Assembly (NCBI RefSeq): GCF_000429405.1 | Contig: NZ_AUBU01000006.1 | Span: 186,001 to 250,000, forward strand | Direction of reading: 5' to 3' | Length of the DNA: 64,000 nucleotides | From: Algoriphagus marincola DSM 16067 | Lineage (GTDB): Bacteria; Bacteroidota; Bacteroidia; Cytophagales; Cyclobacteriaceae | In this document: piece by piece, positions 17,747 to 25,945 of the stretch | Layout: each line of letters starts with the position of its first letter | Position numbering within the stretch: position 1 is the stretch's first letter | Made by a program: the position numbers and the translations under genes | Notes under the pieces: generated by a model | The model's database searches: none | Seen by the model: the letters and a program-made list of their open reading frames with translations, nothing else | Told to the model about the DNA's origin: nothing

Positions 17747-18354
17747 TGTCTTCACATCATTTCGTCAAAGAGCAACAGGAACCCGCCTTAGTAATTTTGG
17801 ACCTTCAGGACTTTTCTTGGGAACGGCTTTCCGGACTTCTTGAATGGGTACCTACCGTCTTGGTAGCTGAGGAAGCTGTAGACCAAGTGCTGTCCTGGGG
17901 CATCAAAATCGATGTCATTATCAGTTCAGAACGCTTTCGAAATAAAAACACTCAGCTAATGGAGGAGCAGTACCCGCTTCGGTTTTTGGTAAGTCAATCG
18001 GGTGAACATTTGAAGGAAGCATTGTACTATTTGCTTGCTTCGGATCACAAAGCGGCTCATTTGATCGGTTTTTCCAGACAGGATTCCAAGCAGTTGGATG
18101 AATTCCTGGACAAAATGGATTTGACCCTATTTGATGAGGGAAGAAAGTACTATCCCGTACAGGGAGGAAGTTTCAAAAAGTGGTTTCCAGCGACTACGGT
18201 GGAAATCTTTGGTCCAAATGGCCTTCCTGTTCAAATCAGAAACTCTGAAATGGATATGATTTTGCCCTTGGAATTTGTCACTCAAATAGAATTGCCTGAG
18301 GGATTTACTGAATTTTCAGCCGCAACTTTAATTTGGATTGGAGAGGAAGTCTGA
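17746..18354 (+). CDS. Thiamine pyrophosphokinase-like protein, degenerate
   Basis: The protein has 202 aa. The spacing and the segments VLVAEEAVDQVLSWGIKIDVIIS and LPLEFVTQIELPEG recall a divergent TPK-like fold found in related Bacteroidota. The usual acidic DVIIGDFDS-type loop of true thiamine pyrophosphokinases reads DVIISSERFRN here, so key aspartates are missing. It may not bind thiamine at all. It is translationally coupled to the M19 dipeptidase (1-nt overlap) and ends 1 nt before the convergent msrC. I am fairly sure it is a real gene and only moderately sure of the family. Confidence 0.55.
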   Translation: MSSHHFVKEQQEPALVILDLQDFSWERLSGLLEWVPTVLVAEEAVDQVLSWGIKIDVIISSERFRNKNTQLMEEQYPLRFLVSQSGEHLKEALYYLLASDHKAAHLIGFSRQDSKQLDEFLDKMDLTLFDEGRKYYPVQGGSFKKWFPATTVEIFGPNGLPVQIRNSEMDMILPLEFVTQIELPEGFTEFSAATLIWIGEEV

Positions 18355-18355
18355 T

Positions 18356-18841
18356 CTATGAAAGAGTGTCGGAAAGCTTCTGACATAGCTGTTCCAAATA
18401 TTCTTGATCCACTTCATCAAAATCATTCAGCTGATCGCTGTCTACGTCTAAGACCATCTTAACTTCTCCGTTTTTCAGAACAGGAACCACGATCTCCGAA
18501 CGACTAGCTGAGCTACAGGCAATATGTCCTGGAAAAGCATCCACATCAGGAACTAATTGCGTTTTTCCTTCTTTCCAGGCCGTTCCGCAAACCCCCTTTC
18601 CAAAAGCAATTCTTGTACATGCGATGGGTCCTTGGAATGGTCCCAATACAAGCTGCTCCTCTTTCACGAGATAAAAACCTACCCAAAAGAAGTCGAAGCC
18701 CTGCTTGAGTACTGCAGAGATATTGGCCAAGTTGGCATAGAGATCAGGCTCTCCCGTAATCAGCGCTTCGATCTGTGGAAGAATGGCTTCGTATTTTTCG
18801 GCCTTGCTGGCTTCGGTAGGGATAAATAGATTTTCAGACAT
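18356..18841 (-). CDS. msrC: Free methionine-(R)-sulfoxide reductase (GAF domain)
   Basis: This 161-aa single-GAF-domain enzyme (fRMsr) reduces free Met-R-O. The three functional cysteines lie in GPIACTRI, GKGVCGTAW and GHIACSSASRSEI (about residues 83, 93 and 117), and the C-terminus has MVLDVDSDQLNDFDEVDQ, all as in the family. Length is typical. Its ATG overlaps the 3' end of ribD by 8 nt, so it is the last gene of a DUF4382-ribD-msrC operon. The protein is cytosolic and thioredoxin-dependent in characterised relatives. The link with riboflavin synthesis may be no more than shared expression. Confidence 0.92.
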   Translation of the reverse strand: MSENLFIPTEASKAEKYEAILPQIEALITGEPDLYANLANISAVLKQGFDFFWVGFYLVKEEQLVLGPFQGPIACTRIAFGKGVCGTAWKEGKTQLVPDVDAFPGHIACSSASRSEIVVPVLKNGEVKMVLDVDSDQLNDFDEVDQEYLEQLCQKLSDTLS

Positions 18842-19859
18842 GGAAATAATAGGACAAAAGGTCTTCCTGAATCGAAATTTGGCGGTCGGGGTTTTGGTGC
18901 ATTTTTGGCGCTTCTATCCCTTCACCAAATTTTGATGATCCTGTAAACACCCGAGCCTCGTCCCAAAGTTCGGCATCCAGGAAATTTTTTAATACAAATG
19001 CTCCACCTTCTACGATCACACTCTGGATTTTTCTTTTTTGTAGGTGAGCCAAAATTTCTTTGGGGTGAAAATTTGGTTCAAGCTTTACAAACTCGAGGTT
19101 TTGGTGCTCCTCATTTTTAAGCAGGTTATAGCAGATGGTCGGGATACTTTGATCAAAAATTTTCAATTGACGATCTAGGTGCAGTTGGGGGTCAATTACA
19201 AGGCGGATAGGATCTTTTCCGCTCCAGTCACGAACATTTAAGCTGGGGTTGTCATAGTAGGCTGTATTTTTCCCTACCAAAATAGCGTCTTCTTCGGCAC
19301 GCCATTTATGAACAAATTGGCGGCTGAGGGGATTGGAGATCCATTTGGAAGAGAAATCCTTTCTGGCAACAAATCCGTCAGCGGTTTGTGCCCATTTCAA
19401 GATTACGTAGGGACGATTTTTTTCGATTTGGGTAAAAAACCGTCGATTTTGCCATCGGGCTTCTGTTTCCAAAAGGCCTGTTTCGACTTCGATTCCGGCG
19501 TTTTTTAGGATTTCAATTCCTTTGCCGCCGACCAAGGGATTAGAATCCATGGCGGCAATCACGACTTTTTTTACTCGCTTCTCTACCAGCAGATTGGCAC
19601 AGGGAGGCGTTTTACCGTAATGGGCACAAGGCTCCAAGGTCACATAGACGGTTGCTTCAGGAAGGAGATCCTGATTTTTGACAGAATGGATGGCATTTAC
19701 CTCCGCGTGAGGACTTCCATATTTTTGATGGTAGCCTTCTCCGATAATCCGATCATGATGCACGATCACACACCCCACTAGTGGATTGGGACTGACTGAG
19801 CCAAGTCCTAATTCGGCGAGCTCCAAGGCCCTTCTCATGTAGTTGATCGGATTTTCCAT
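18834..19859 (-). CDS. ribD: Bifunctional riboflavin deaminase/reductase RibD
   Basis: This is a 341-aa two-domain enzyme. The N-terminal cytidine-deaminase-like zinc domain (about 1-145) shows GCVIVHHDRIIGEGYHQ, HAEVNAI and EPCAHYGKTPPCANL. The C-terminal reductase domain (about 146-341) shows RPYVILKWAQTADG, RVWRAEEDA-like HKWRAEEDAILVGKNT and VEGGAFVLKNFL. Together they convert the GTP-cyclohydrolase II product to 5-amino-6-ribitylaminouracil phosphate. Its start shares one base with the stop of the DUF4382 lipoprotein gene and its end overlaps msrC by 8 nt. No other rib gene is in the window, so riboflavin genes are dispersed. Confidence 0.95.
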   Translation of the reverse strand: MENPINYMRRALELAELGLGSVSPNPLVGCVIVHHDRIIGEGYHQKYGSPHAEVNAIHSVKNQDLLPEATVYVTLEPCAHYGKTPPCANLLVEKRVKKVVIAAMDSNPLVGGKGIEILKNAGIEVETGLLETEARWQNRRFFTQIEKNRPYVILKWAQTADGFVARKDFSSKWISNPLSRQFVHKWRAEEDAILVGKNTAYYDNPSLNVRDWSGKDPIRLVIDPQLHLDRQLKIFDQSIPTICYNLLKNEEHQNLEFVKLEPNFHPKEILAHLQKRKIQSVIVEGGAFVLKNFLDAELWDEARVFTGSSKFGEGIEAPKMHQNPDRQISIQEDLLSYYFHV

Positions 19860-20659
19860 TAGAGATTCGAGCGAAAGTTTATTCGATCCAAAGTCAGTGT
19901 TTCACGAAGTCTTACTTCAACACCCCGGATGGTATCCGCCAGAAAGGCTTCATCTTTAGGATCCAAATAGAGATCGTAAATGCCGGGCTGAAGTCGAAAT
20001 AGGAAAGCACCTGCGGTATTGGTGTGGGTGCTGATGCTATCTCCATTTAGAATAGCTGTAATCGATGGCCGAAGGGTAGTTGGAGAAACACTTCCCCTAA
20101 TTTCCCCGAATGTCCCGGGCAAAATGGCTGTTACAGTTGGTGTAAGTTCAAAGGCAAATGGCTCTGTCCGAGTAGTCTGAATAGATTTTTCCAGATCAAA
20201 ATCCAAAATCACATCATAAGAAAGCCCTCCATCCAGATCCAATGAGACAGGAATATTGACAAGAGCCTCTTCGTCTGTAGGATGTGCAATTGGATACACG
20301 TTTTCATTCTCCCATAGCGAATGCTCCGTTCCCAATCGCATTTCTAGCTCGATAATTCTTCCCGGAGGTAAGGTGCCTCGGCCAAGCAATAAGACTTCGC
20401 CGCCAACTAGGTCTGAGACACGAACCCGCTTATCTCCCAATTCATAGGGAATAAAAAATGATTGCTCCTCAGTATCCCTTCCTTCCACATTCATGCGGAC
20501 ATCCACCCCCAAAATTTCTATAAAAACAGAATCGTAGGCAGGAGGCGCATCTACTAAGACCAAATTGAGCAATGCTTTTGGCTCATCCGAAAGGTCTGAG
20601 CAGGAATAAGAAAATGAGATGGCTAGAATGCCGATAATCGAACGCAGTAGATTTCGCAC
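19859..20659 (-). CDS. DUF4382 domain lipoprotein
   Basis: This is a 266-aa exported protein. The N-terminus MRNLLRSIIGILAISFSYSC has a lipobox-like SYSC at the end of a hydrophobic stretch, suggesting a lipoprotein. The body starts with ALLNLVLVDAPPAYDSVFIEILGVDV, characteristic of DUF4382, and the last third looks like a carboxypeptidase-regulatory-like beta-sandwich (GEIRGSVSPTTLRPSITA, LRPGIYDLYLDPKDE-like). The start codon is GTG. It is translationally coupled to ribD by a 1-nt overlap. Its function is unknown; DUF4382 proteins are envelope-located, so the pairing with ribD is probably genomic packing. Confidence 0.75.
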   Translation of the reverse strand: MRNLLRSIIGILAISFSYSCSDLSDEPKALLNLVLVDAPPAYDSVFIEILGVDVRMNVEGRDTEEQSFFIPYELGDKRVRVSDLVGGEVLLLGRGTLPPGRIIELEMRLGTEHSLWENENVYPIAHPTDEEALVNIPVSLDLDGGLSYDVILDFDLEKSIQTTRTEPFAFELTPTVTAILPGTFGEIRGSVSPTTLRPSITAILNGDSISTHTNTAGAFLFRLQPGIYDLYLDPKDEAFLADTIRGVEVRLRETLTLDRINFRSNL

Positions 20660-20730
20660 AGGACAAAGTTAGTTCAAATCTTCGCTTCACGGCAAGTGCC
20701 CAAAAAGAACTTATGATTCAATCAAATAAA

Positions 20731-20763
20731 AAAGTCCGACTGAGAACATCCCAATCGGACTTT
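20731..20763 (-). terminator. Intrinsic terminator of the fasciclin gene
   Basis: A 9-bp perfect stem (AAAGTCCGA / TCGGACTTT) with a 15-nt loop is followed on the minus strand by a T-rich tail (TTTTTTATTTG). It lies 24 bp past the stop of the fasciclin gene. Confidence 0.82.
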
Positions 20764-20786
20764 ACAACCAAATCAACTACAACCTA

Positions 20787-21347
20787 TTACATTTTTGGTA
20801 AGACTACACTGTCAACCGAGTGGATTACTCCATTTGACTGCCATACGTCAGCGATGGTTACTTTGGACTGTCCACCATTTTCGTCAGTGATGTACAAGTC
20901 CTTACCTTTCATCCAAGCTGTCAATTTTCCACCTTGTACAGTGGCTAATACTGCTTTTCCGTTTCCTTTTTTGATTGCCGCGGCGATATCTTTTGATCCC
21001 ATCTTTCCAGCTACTACATGGTAGGTCAAGACAGCAGTTAATTGTCCTTTGTTTTCAGGCTTCAAAAGTGTTTCCACCGTACCATCCGGTAATTTGGCGA
21101 AAGCAGAATTTTCAGGAGCAAAAACTGTGAATGGACCTTTCCCTTGCAAGGTCTCGACCAAACCGGCTGCTTTGACTGCAGCAACCAAAGTGGTGTGATC
21201 GGCAGAATTTACCGCATTCTCCACGATGTTTTTAGAAGGGTACATAGGGGCTCCACCTACCTCGACGGTTTTTTCCATTTGGGCAAAAGCAAGGTTTGCA
21301 CTGAGGAAAACAAATGCTAAAAGCGCTGTTTTTAAGAAATTTTTCAT
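20787..21347 (-). CDS. Fasciclin (FAS1) domain secreted protein
   Basis: This 186-aa protein has a Sec signal peptide (LKTALLAFVFLSANLAFAQ, cleavage near residue 23) and one FAS1 domain over about 45-185. The H1 box reads GPFTVFAPENSAFAKLP and the H2 region reads YHVVAGKM, with the C-terminal NGVIHSVDSVVLPK, all diagnostic. FAS1 domains mediate adhesion or carbohydrate and protein contacts outside the cell. No C-terminal T9SS sorting domain is visible. It is monocistronic, with its own terminator downstream. Confidence 0.93.
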   Translation of the reverse strand: MKNFLKTALLAFVFLSANLAFAQMEKTVEVGGAPMYPSKNIVENAVNSADHTTLVAAVKAAGLVETLQGKGPFTVFAPENSAFAKLPDGTVETLLKPENKGQLTAVLTYHVVAGKMGSKDIAAAIKKGNGKAVLATVQGGKLTAWMKGKDLYITDENGGQSKVTIADVWQSNGVIHSVDSVVLPKM

Positions 21348-21483
21348 AATTGATGTGTTTTTTGATTTGGAAGGAATTACGAGGCCTGTAAATCATTTGG
21401 ATCGATGATGAGGAGATTTTTTTGAAATAAGCCCAAGAATATTCCCGCTCTTCGGAAGATGTTAAAAATGAATTACCTTGAAT

Positions 21484-21514
21484 TCTGCTCAAAAAGCTAA
21501 AAATTGTAGCTTTG
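21484..21514 (+). promoter_or_regulatory. Bacteroidota-type promoter of pheS
   Basis: A -33 element TCTG (one mismatch to TTTG) at 21484-21487, a 19-nt spacer and a perfect -7 box TAGCTTTG at 21507-21514 match the Bacteroidota consensus. Transcription should begin near 21520, giving a leader of about 15 nt before the ATG at 21535. Confidence 0.65.
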
Positions 21515-21534
21515 TGCCTTTAGAATAAATTTCC

Positions 21535-22563
21535 ATGAATCAGGACAAAATAGTAGCCATCAAAGAAGCAATAGCTCAGGCTAGAGCCAAGAATAAAGAA
21601 GAACTGGAAGCTTTTCGGATGAAATTCATTTCCAAGAAAAGCGTGGTGGGAGAACTTTTTGCTGAAATGGGCAAAATTCCTAATGAAAAGAAGCGCGAGT
21701 ATGGGCAGCTGATTAATGGGGTCAAGCAGGCGGCTGAAGCAAAATTTCAGGAGCTTATAGATCGGGTCAATGAGTCCTCTAAAAAGTCTAAGTCTGCTGA
21801 CCTGGACCTTACCTTGCCGCCCTCTAATCAATCCGTAGGGGGAATTCATCCACTTACGGCCACAAGACAACGGATCATTGAGATTTTCGAACGTATCGGT
21901 TTCAACCTTTCGGAAGGTCCTGAAATCGAAGATGATTGGCATAATTTCACAGCACTCAACTTCCCGGAAAACCATCCTGCAAGGGAAATGCAGGACACCT
22001 TTTTCATCGAAAAAAATCCGGATATCGCGCTGCGAACTCATACTTCCTCCGTGCAGGTACGGGTGATGGAAAATCAAAAGCCACCGATTCGAACGCTTTC
22101 TCCGGGAAGAGTCTATCGAAATGAAGCTATCTCAGCGCGTGCACATTGCATCTTCCACCAGGTCGAGGGGCTTTATGTAGATGAGAATGTTGGTTTCGCC
22201 GATTTAAAGAATACGCTCTATCATTTTGCCAAGGAGATGTTTGGAAAAGGGACTAAAGTTCGGTTCAGACCATCCTATTTCCCTTTCACTGAGCCAAGTG
22301 CGGAAATTGATATCTCTTGTCTGCTTTGTGGAGGTAAAGGCTGCAATGTCTGTAAGGGTACCGGCTGGGTAGAAATCGGAGGCTCCGGCATGGTTGATCC
22401 AAATGTCTTGGAGAACTGCGGAATCGACTCGAAAAAATATACCGGCTTTGCATTTGGTATGGGAATCGAGCGTATTGCCATGTTGAAGTATCAAATCAAG
22501 GATCTTCGGCTTTTCACTGAGAACGACGTAAGGTTCCTGAGGCAATTCAGACCCCTACTTTAA
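21535..22563 (+). CDS. pheS: Phenylalanine--tRNA ligase alpha subunit
   Basis: This 342-aa catalytic subunit charges tRNA-Phe with PheT. Class II motif 2 is visible in [20 protein letters not shown] near residues 186-205 and motif 3 in [14 protein letters not shown] near 312. A coiled-coil tRNA arm occupies the first 90 residues. Residues near 262-277 form a CLLC...CNVC zinc-ribbon-like insertion followed by [11 protein letters not shown], which is common in PheS of this phylum. pheT is not adjacent. The gene has its own promoter and a strong terminator, so it is monocistronic. Confidence 0.97.
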   Translation: MNQDKIVAIKEAIAQARAKNKEELEAFRMKFISKKSVVGELFAEMGKIPNEKKREYGQLINGVKQAAEAKFQELIDRVNESSKKSKSADLDLTLPPSNQSVGGIHPLTATRQRIIEIFERIGFNLSEGPEIEDDWHNFTALNFPENHPAREMQDTFFIEKNPDIALRTHTSSVQVRVMENQKPPIRTLSPGRVYRNEAISARAHCIFHQVEGLYVDENVGFADLKNTLYHFAKEMFGKGTKVRFRPSYFPFTEPSAEIDISCLLCGGKGCNVCKGTGWVEIGGSGMVDPNVLENCGIDSKKYTGFAFGMGIERIAMLKYQIKDLRLFTENDVRFLRQFRPLL

Positions 22564-22585
22564 TATTGCCTTTCAAATCATTAAG

Positions 22586-22616
22586 AACCTCTTCCACACA
22601 GAAGAGGTTTTTTTGT
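22586..22616 (+). terminator. Intrinsic terminator of pheS
   Basis: A 9-bp perfect stem (AACCTCTTC / GAAGAGGTT) with a 6-nt loop is followed by at least seven T residues, 22 bp after the pheS stop. Confidence 0.92.
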
Positions 22617-22766
22617 TGTTTTTACTTTTTCTGATAGGGGGTGTTTTTCTATGAATCTCCTTCGAAAGGACCTGTTTCTCAGTCAATAGTGACATTTTTC
22701 AAAAAAAATTGAAAAAATTTTAAAATTTTTTTCGCCCTTGATTTTCAGCGCTTTTACATTTTATCA

Positions 22767-23028
22767 CCAGAAAAAAGCTTCATTTATGACCTTTTTTGAT
22801 AATGGTACAATTTGAAGAAAAATAAGACAATTTTTAGCTGGAATTGATTTCTTGGCCATGATAAAAATCACTTGTCCAAAAGAATAAATGATATAAATTT
22901 CCATCGAACAGAAGAATATTTAGAATATCATTTTGCTGTATTCGATATACAAAAAATAATATTCTAAAATTTGAAATACAGAAATATCAATTCATAAGGC
23001 AAAATAGACCTGTTGAAATCTACATTAA
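22767..23028 (+). promoter_or_regulatory. Conserved leader, copy 1, upstream of SprB-repeat gene
   Basis: This leader matches 25570-25831 at a constant offset of 2803 bp up to the start codon. The first 74 bases (22767-22840) differ from copy 2 at only two positions, both C/T. The conserved core includes GATAATGGTAyAATTTG and a tract of AAAAATAAGACAATTTTTAGC. Further on is an imperfect hairpin (22921-22966). It is a strong candidate for a shared control region (promoter and/or structured 5' UTR). The exact transcription start cannot be placed, and only a loose TAnAATTTG resembling a -7 box is seen. Confidence 0.72.
22921..22966 (+). promoter_or_regulatory. Imperfect hairpin in leader copy 1
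   Basis: The left arm TAGAATATCATTTTGCTGTA (22921-22940) pairs imperfectly with TACAAAAAATAATATTCTA (22948-22966) around a 7-nt loop. The same structure exists in copy 2 with a different loop sequence. Confidence 0.6.
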
Positions 23029-25095
23029 TTGAAAAGCTTTAAAACCACATATCATTTCGTAACGCTAGCTCTCCTCTTGAGCTTAGTCGTGGTTTCCAAC
23101 GCCCTTGGACAATATGCCTTTGAAATTCCAAAATCCGAGAATGACCGGATCTTGAGTTTTAACGGAATCCAAGTCGATGTAAGTGGAAAGCTTGCTCTAT
23201 GTTCACACAGCGAACGAGGATCTATCATTTTAGATGTCACGGGAGGAGTTCCTCCTTATACTTTCCTTTGGAACACCAAGGAAACAACTCAAAACAGAGG
23301 CAATCTGTATGCGGGTACTTACACAGTTGAGATCACAGATTCTCAAGGATTGAAGCACATTGAGAATATAGTGGTACAGCCTCCATTTCCATTAATCCTC
23401 AATCCAGTGGAAAAAACTGACGCATCTTGCGGTTCTTCTGCTGATGGCTCAGCGAAGATTTCCGTCAAAATCGGTCGTGGAGAGCCATATAAAGTGACTT
23501 GGAGCCATGGTCTTCAGGATTCTTGGGAGGCTAATGACTTGAAGCCAGGAACTTATATAGTCACAGTAGCCGATAGATACAACTGTGATGTGTCTATGAG
23601 TTTTCAAATCAACTCAAAGGAGGCTGGGATGCAGGTCACTGAATCGGTTGTTGATGCAAGCTGTACAGGTAAAAATGATGGGTCTATCACCTTGAATGTT
23701 TCTGGCGGACAAGCACCATACACTTATATATGGAGTAATGGGGTAAAGTCAAAGGATCTATCAAATGTATCTGCTGGAATCTACGATGTGCTTATTCAAG
23801 ATCAAGGTGGATGCACCATGCAGGCTAGTTATCGAGTGGAAGAGCCCAAGTCCATGGAAGTAGAAGCAGAGGTTATCAATCCAAGTTGCTCTTCTGATTC
23901 CAATGGTACAATCGATCTAAATGTAATCGGTGGTACTGCGCCTTATGCGATTACTTGGAATAATGGAGCTAGTGGAGCGGAATTGGAAAACCTTCCTGCA
24001 GGAATTTATTCTGCTAGAATTACCGATGCTTCTGGTTGTTTTATAGATCAGCAAGTAGAATTGAAAGCTGAATCTGCATTGAGTCTGGATCTAATTGAGA
24101 TTTCAAATCAAAGCTGCACCGGCGAAGCAGACGGAGCAATAAAAATTGCTCACAAAGGAGGCAAGGGCCAAGTTACCGTGACATGGGCAGACGGAGTATC
24201 TGGTGAATTGAACCGAACAGGTTTAGCTGCCGGTACTTATGAAGTAAGCATAACTGATGAGTCGGGATGTACTATTAGCGGAAGTTATAGTGTGTCTCAA
24301 TCTGAAGCTGTCACTGCTCGGATAGAATCTGCACTAGATGTGAACTGTGAGCAGGGAAGTGTCACCGGTCATGCATGGGTTTCCATTACAGGAGGCAAGG
24401 AGCCTTTCACGATTTCTTGGAGTTCCGGGGAAAAGAACACTCGAGAAATCAACTATTTCCAAGCGGGTGTGGTGGAAGTGACCGTAACTGACGCTACGGG
24501 TTGTAGTTCAAATGTTTCTGCAGTTCTTGATTTTCCTTCTCAAATCAATCAAAGTGGAAGATTAGACTTTCAGTACAGAAAGCTTCAAATTACCACAGAG
24601 CCTGAGGTATTTATTGATGAAGAAATCCTTTTTGAGAGTCAAATAAGTCCAGAGATAATCGCGTGGGAATGGAGCTTTGGAGACGGTGTTTCTTCCACAG
24701 AAAAAGATCCAATACACGTTTATCAAGACCCAGGGACATACGAAGTGAAACTTACCGGGTATGATATCTTTGGTTGCTCCACCGATGAGGTGAGCAGTGT
24801 TAAGGTAATTACCGCTGAAGCTCAGGTAGTGATTCCAAACGCCTTTACTCCAAATGGAGATGGATTAAATGACACCTTTATTCCTAAAATTAAGAATATC
24901 AAATCCTTTACTCTGGAGATTTTCAATACTTGGGGAGAGAAAATGTTCTTCACCAATTCTCCCGAAAGCAAAGGATGGGACGGTACCTATAAAGGTCAAC
25001 TCCTACCTGCTGGGAATTACCTCTATCGAATCACCTATACCGATCAAGACTCCAACCAAAAGGAGAAAACAGGAGGAGTCACCCTAATACGATAA
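23029..25095 (+). CDS. SprB-repeat adhesin-like protein with PKD and T9SS type B C-terminal domain
   Basis: This is a 688-aa secreted protein. A signal peptide (FVTLALLLSLVVVSNALG) precedes six SprB-type repeats spaced about 76 residues apart; their leading cysteines are near residues 57, 135, 211, 287, 362 and 440, with PYTYIWSNG- and GTYEVSITDESGC-like cores. A PKD domain follows (WEWSFGDGVSSTEKDP near 545), and the C-terminus PNAFTPNGDGLNDTF to the end is the gliding-associated CHU_C/type B sorting domain used by the type IX secretion system. The start is TTG. SprB proteins in Flavobacterium are mobile surface adhesins for gliding, but this one is far smaller. It shares its leader with the porP gene downstream, which suggests co-regulation. 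Confidence 0.92.
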   Translation: MKSFKTTYHFVTLALLLSLVVVSNALGQYAFEIPKSENDRILSFNGIQVDVSGKLALCSHSERGSIILDVTGGVPPYTFLWNTKETTQNRGNLYAGTYTVEITDSQGLKHIENIVVQPPFPLILNPVEKTDASCGSSADGSAKISVKIGRGEPYKVTWSHGLQDSWEANDLKPGTYIVTVADRYNCDVSMSFQINSKEAGMQVTESVVDASCTGKNDGSITLNVSGGQAPYTYIWSNGVKSKDLSNVSAGIYDVLIQDQGGCTMQASYRVEEPKSMEVEAEVINPSCSSDSNGTIDLNVIGGTAPYAITWNNGASGAELENLPAGIYSARITDASGCFIDQQVELKAESALSLDLIEISNQSCTGEADGAIKIAHKGGKGQVTVTWADGVSGELNRTGLAAGTYEVSITDESGCTISGSYSVSQSEAVTARIESALDVNCEQGSVTGHAWVSITGGKEPFTISWSSGEKNTREINYFQAGVVEVTVTDATGCSSNVSAVLDFPSQINQSGRLDFQYRKLQITTEPEVFIDEEILFESQISPEIIAWEWSFGDGVSSTEKDPIHVYQDPGTYEVKLTGYDIFGCSTDEVSSVKVITAEAQVVIPNAFTPNGDGLNDTFIPKIKNIKSFTLEIFNTWGEKMFFTNSPESKGWDGTYKGQLLPAGNYLYRITYTDQDSNQKEKTGGVTLIR

Positions 25096-25569
25096 ATCAG
25101 AGTAAGGGAACAGTTTCCTTTTCTCTTGCTTTGATAATTTTCAGCTGGAGTATTTCTCAGGCTCTAGACTGCTTTTAGACTTTATCCCCTCCAGCTATTC
25201 CACAGCTATTGGCTACCATCCTGGCCATATAGGTTATTATTTTTTCGGGCTTGATCTATTCATTCAGGATTACCAAAGCCTAAATACTTACTAGCTCTTT
25301 CCCTCACAATTTATGCTTTCGAGATATTGCTGGAGAAAGTTTTTAAGCAAATTATACAGCTGATTAAAAACGGATTCTCTTTTATTCGAGGCTTTTACAA
25401 TTCTTTGGGGTGATTTCTTCTAAAAAGTAAGATTCCAAACGGGTCGAATAATTTTCTAATAGACAGTAAATCAAATGATTTTCTGAATGTTAGGCTGATT
25501 CCAAATTATTTTTTTAAAAAAATTCAAATTTTTTTTAAGCCTGATTTTCAAGACAATTTCATTTCATAT
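25096..25569. other. Non-coding spacer between the SprB-repeat gene and leader copy 2
   Basis: No convincing gene is seen. A weak hairpin near the start (gagtaagggaa / tttccttttctc, about 25098-25127) may act as a poor terminator. If the leader arose by duplication of a whole adhesin gene, any body of that second copy has been lost or eroded, since no repeat-like coding similarity is visible here. Confidence 0.5.
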
Positions 25570-25831
25570 CCAGAAAAAAGTTTCATTTATGACCTTTTTT
25601 GATAATGGTATAATTTGAAGAAAAATAAGACAATTTTTAGCTGTATTTCATTTTTCTGAGCCAATTGAAATCGCTTGTTTTAAAGAATAATATACATATA
25701 TTTAAATAGAACAAGGCAATTAATAGAATATCATTTTGCTGTATATGATTTACATAAAATAATATTCTAAAAAATGAAATACAAAATATTCGATTTATAA
25801 ATCAAAAACACCATCCTGAAATTCTTCAAAA
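25570..25831 (+). promoter_or_regulatory. Conserved leader, copy 2, upstream of porP
   Basis: This is the second copy of the leader, at offset +2803 from copy 1, with near identity over the first 74 bases and conserved hairpin arms further on. The conserved spacing holds through to the GTG start at 25832, which aligns exactly with the TTG start of the SprB-repeat gene at 23029. This implies selection on length or structure, or a duplication that included the start region. Confidence 0.72.
25724..25769 (+). promoter_or_regulatory. Imperfect hairpin in leader copy 2
   Basis: The left arm at 25724-25743 is identical to copy 1 (TAGAATATCATTTTGCTGTA). The right arm TACATAAAATAATATTCTA (25751-25769) keeps most pairing while the 7-nt loop differs. 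Confidence 0.6.
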
Positions 25832-25945
25832 GTGAAAAACACACGGCTACCATATCAACTCTCGATTTCCTATCCTTTTCAGGATGGGGTAATCGTATCT
25901 GATGGCTTGGCTCAGTTTGCATTTGAATCTCTTCAAGTAGAAAAC
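25832..25945 (+). repeat. Adhesin-5'-end-like segment at the front of the porP frame
   Basis: Codons 1-38 of the porP frame align without a gap to codons 1-38 of the SprB-repeat gene (23029-23142). Codons 4-19 are strongly diverged. Codons 20-38 encode VIVSDGLAQFAFESLQVEN against VVVSNALGQYAFEIPKSEN, with 10 of 19 residues identical and several conservative. The hydrophobic signal-peptide core of the adhesin is not kept. It looks like a duplicated adhesin 5' end that is now in frame with porP. Confidence 0.6.

Noticed and set aside
20713..21024. Plus-strand 103-aa frame over the fasciclin gene
   Set aside because: It is the antisense shadow of a clear FAS1 gene and runs through its terminator hairpin.
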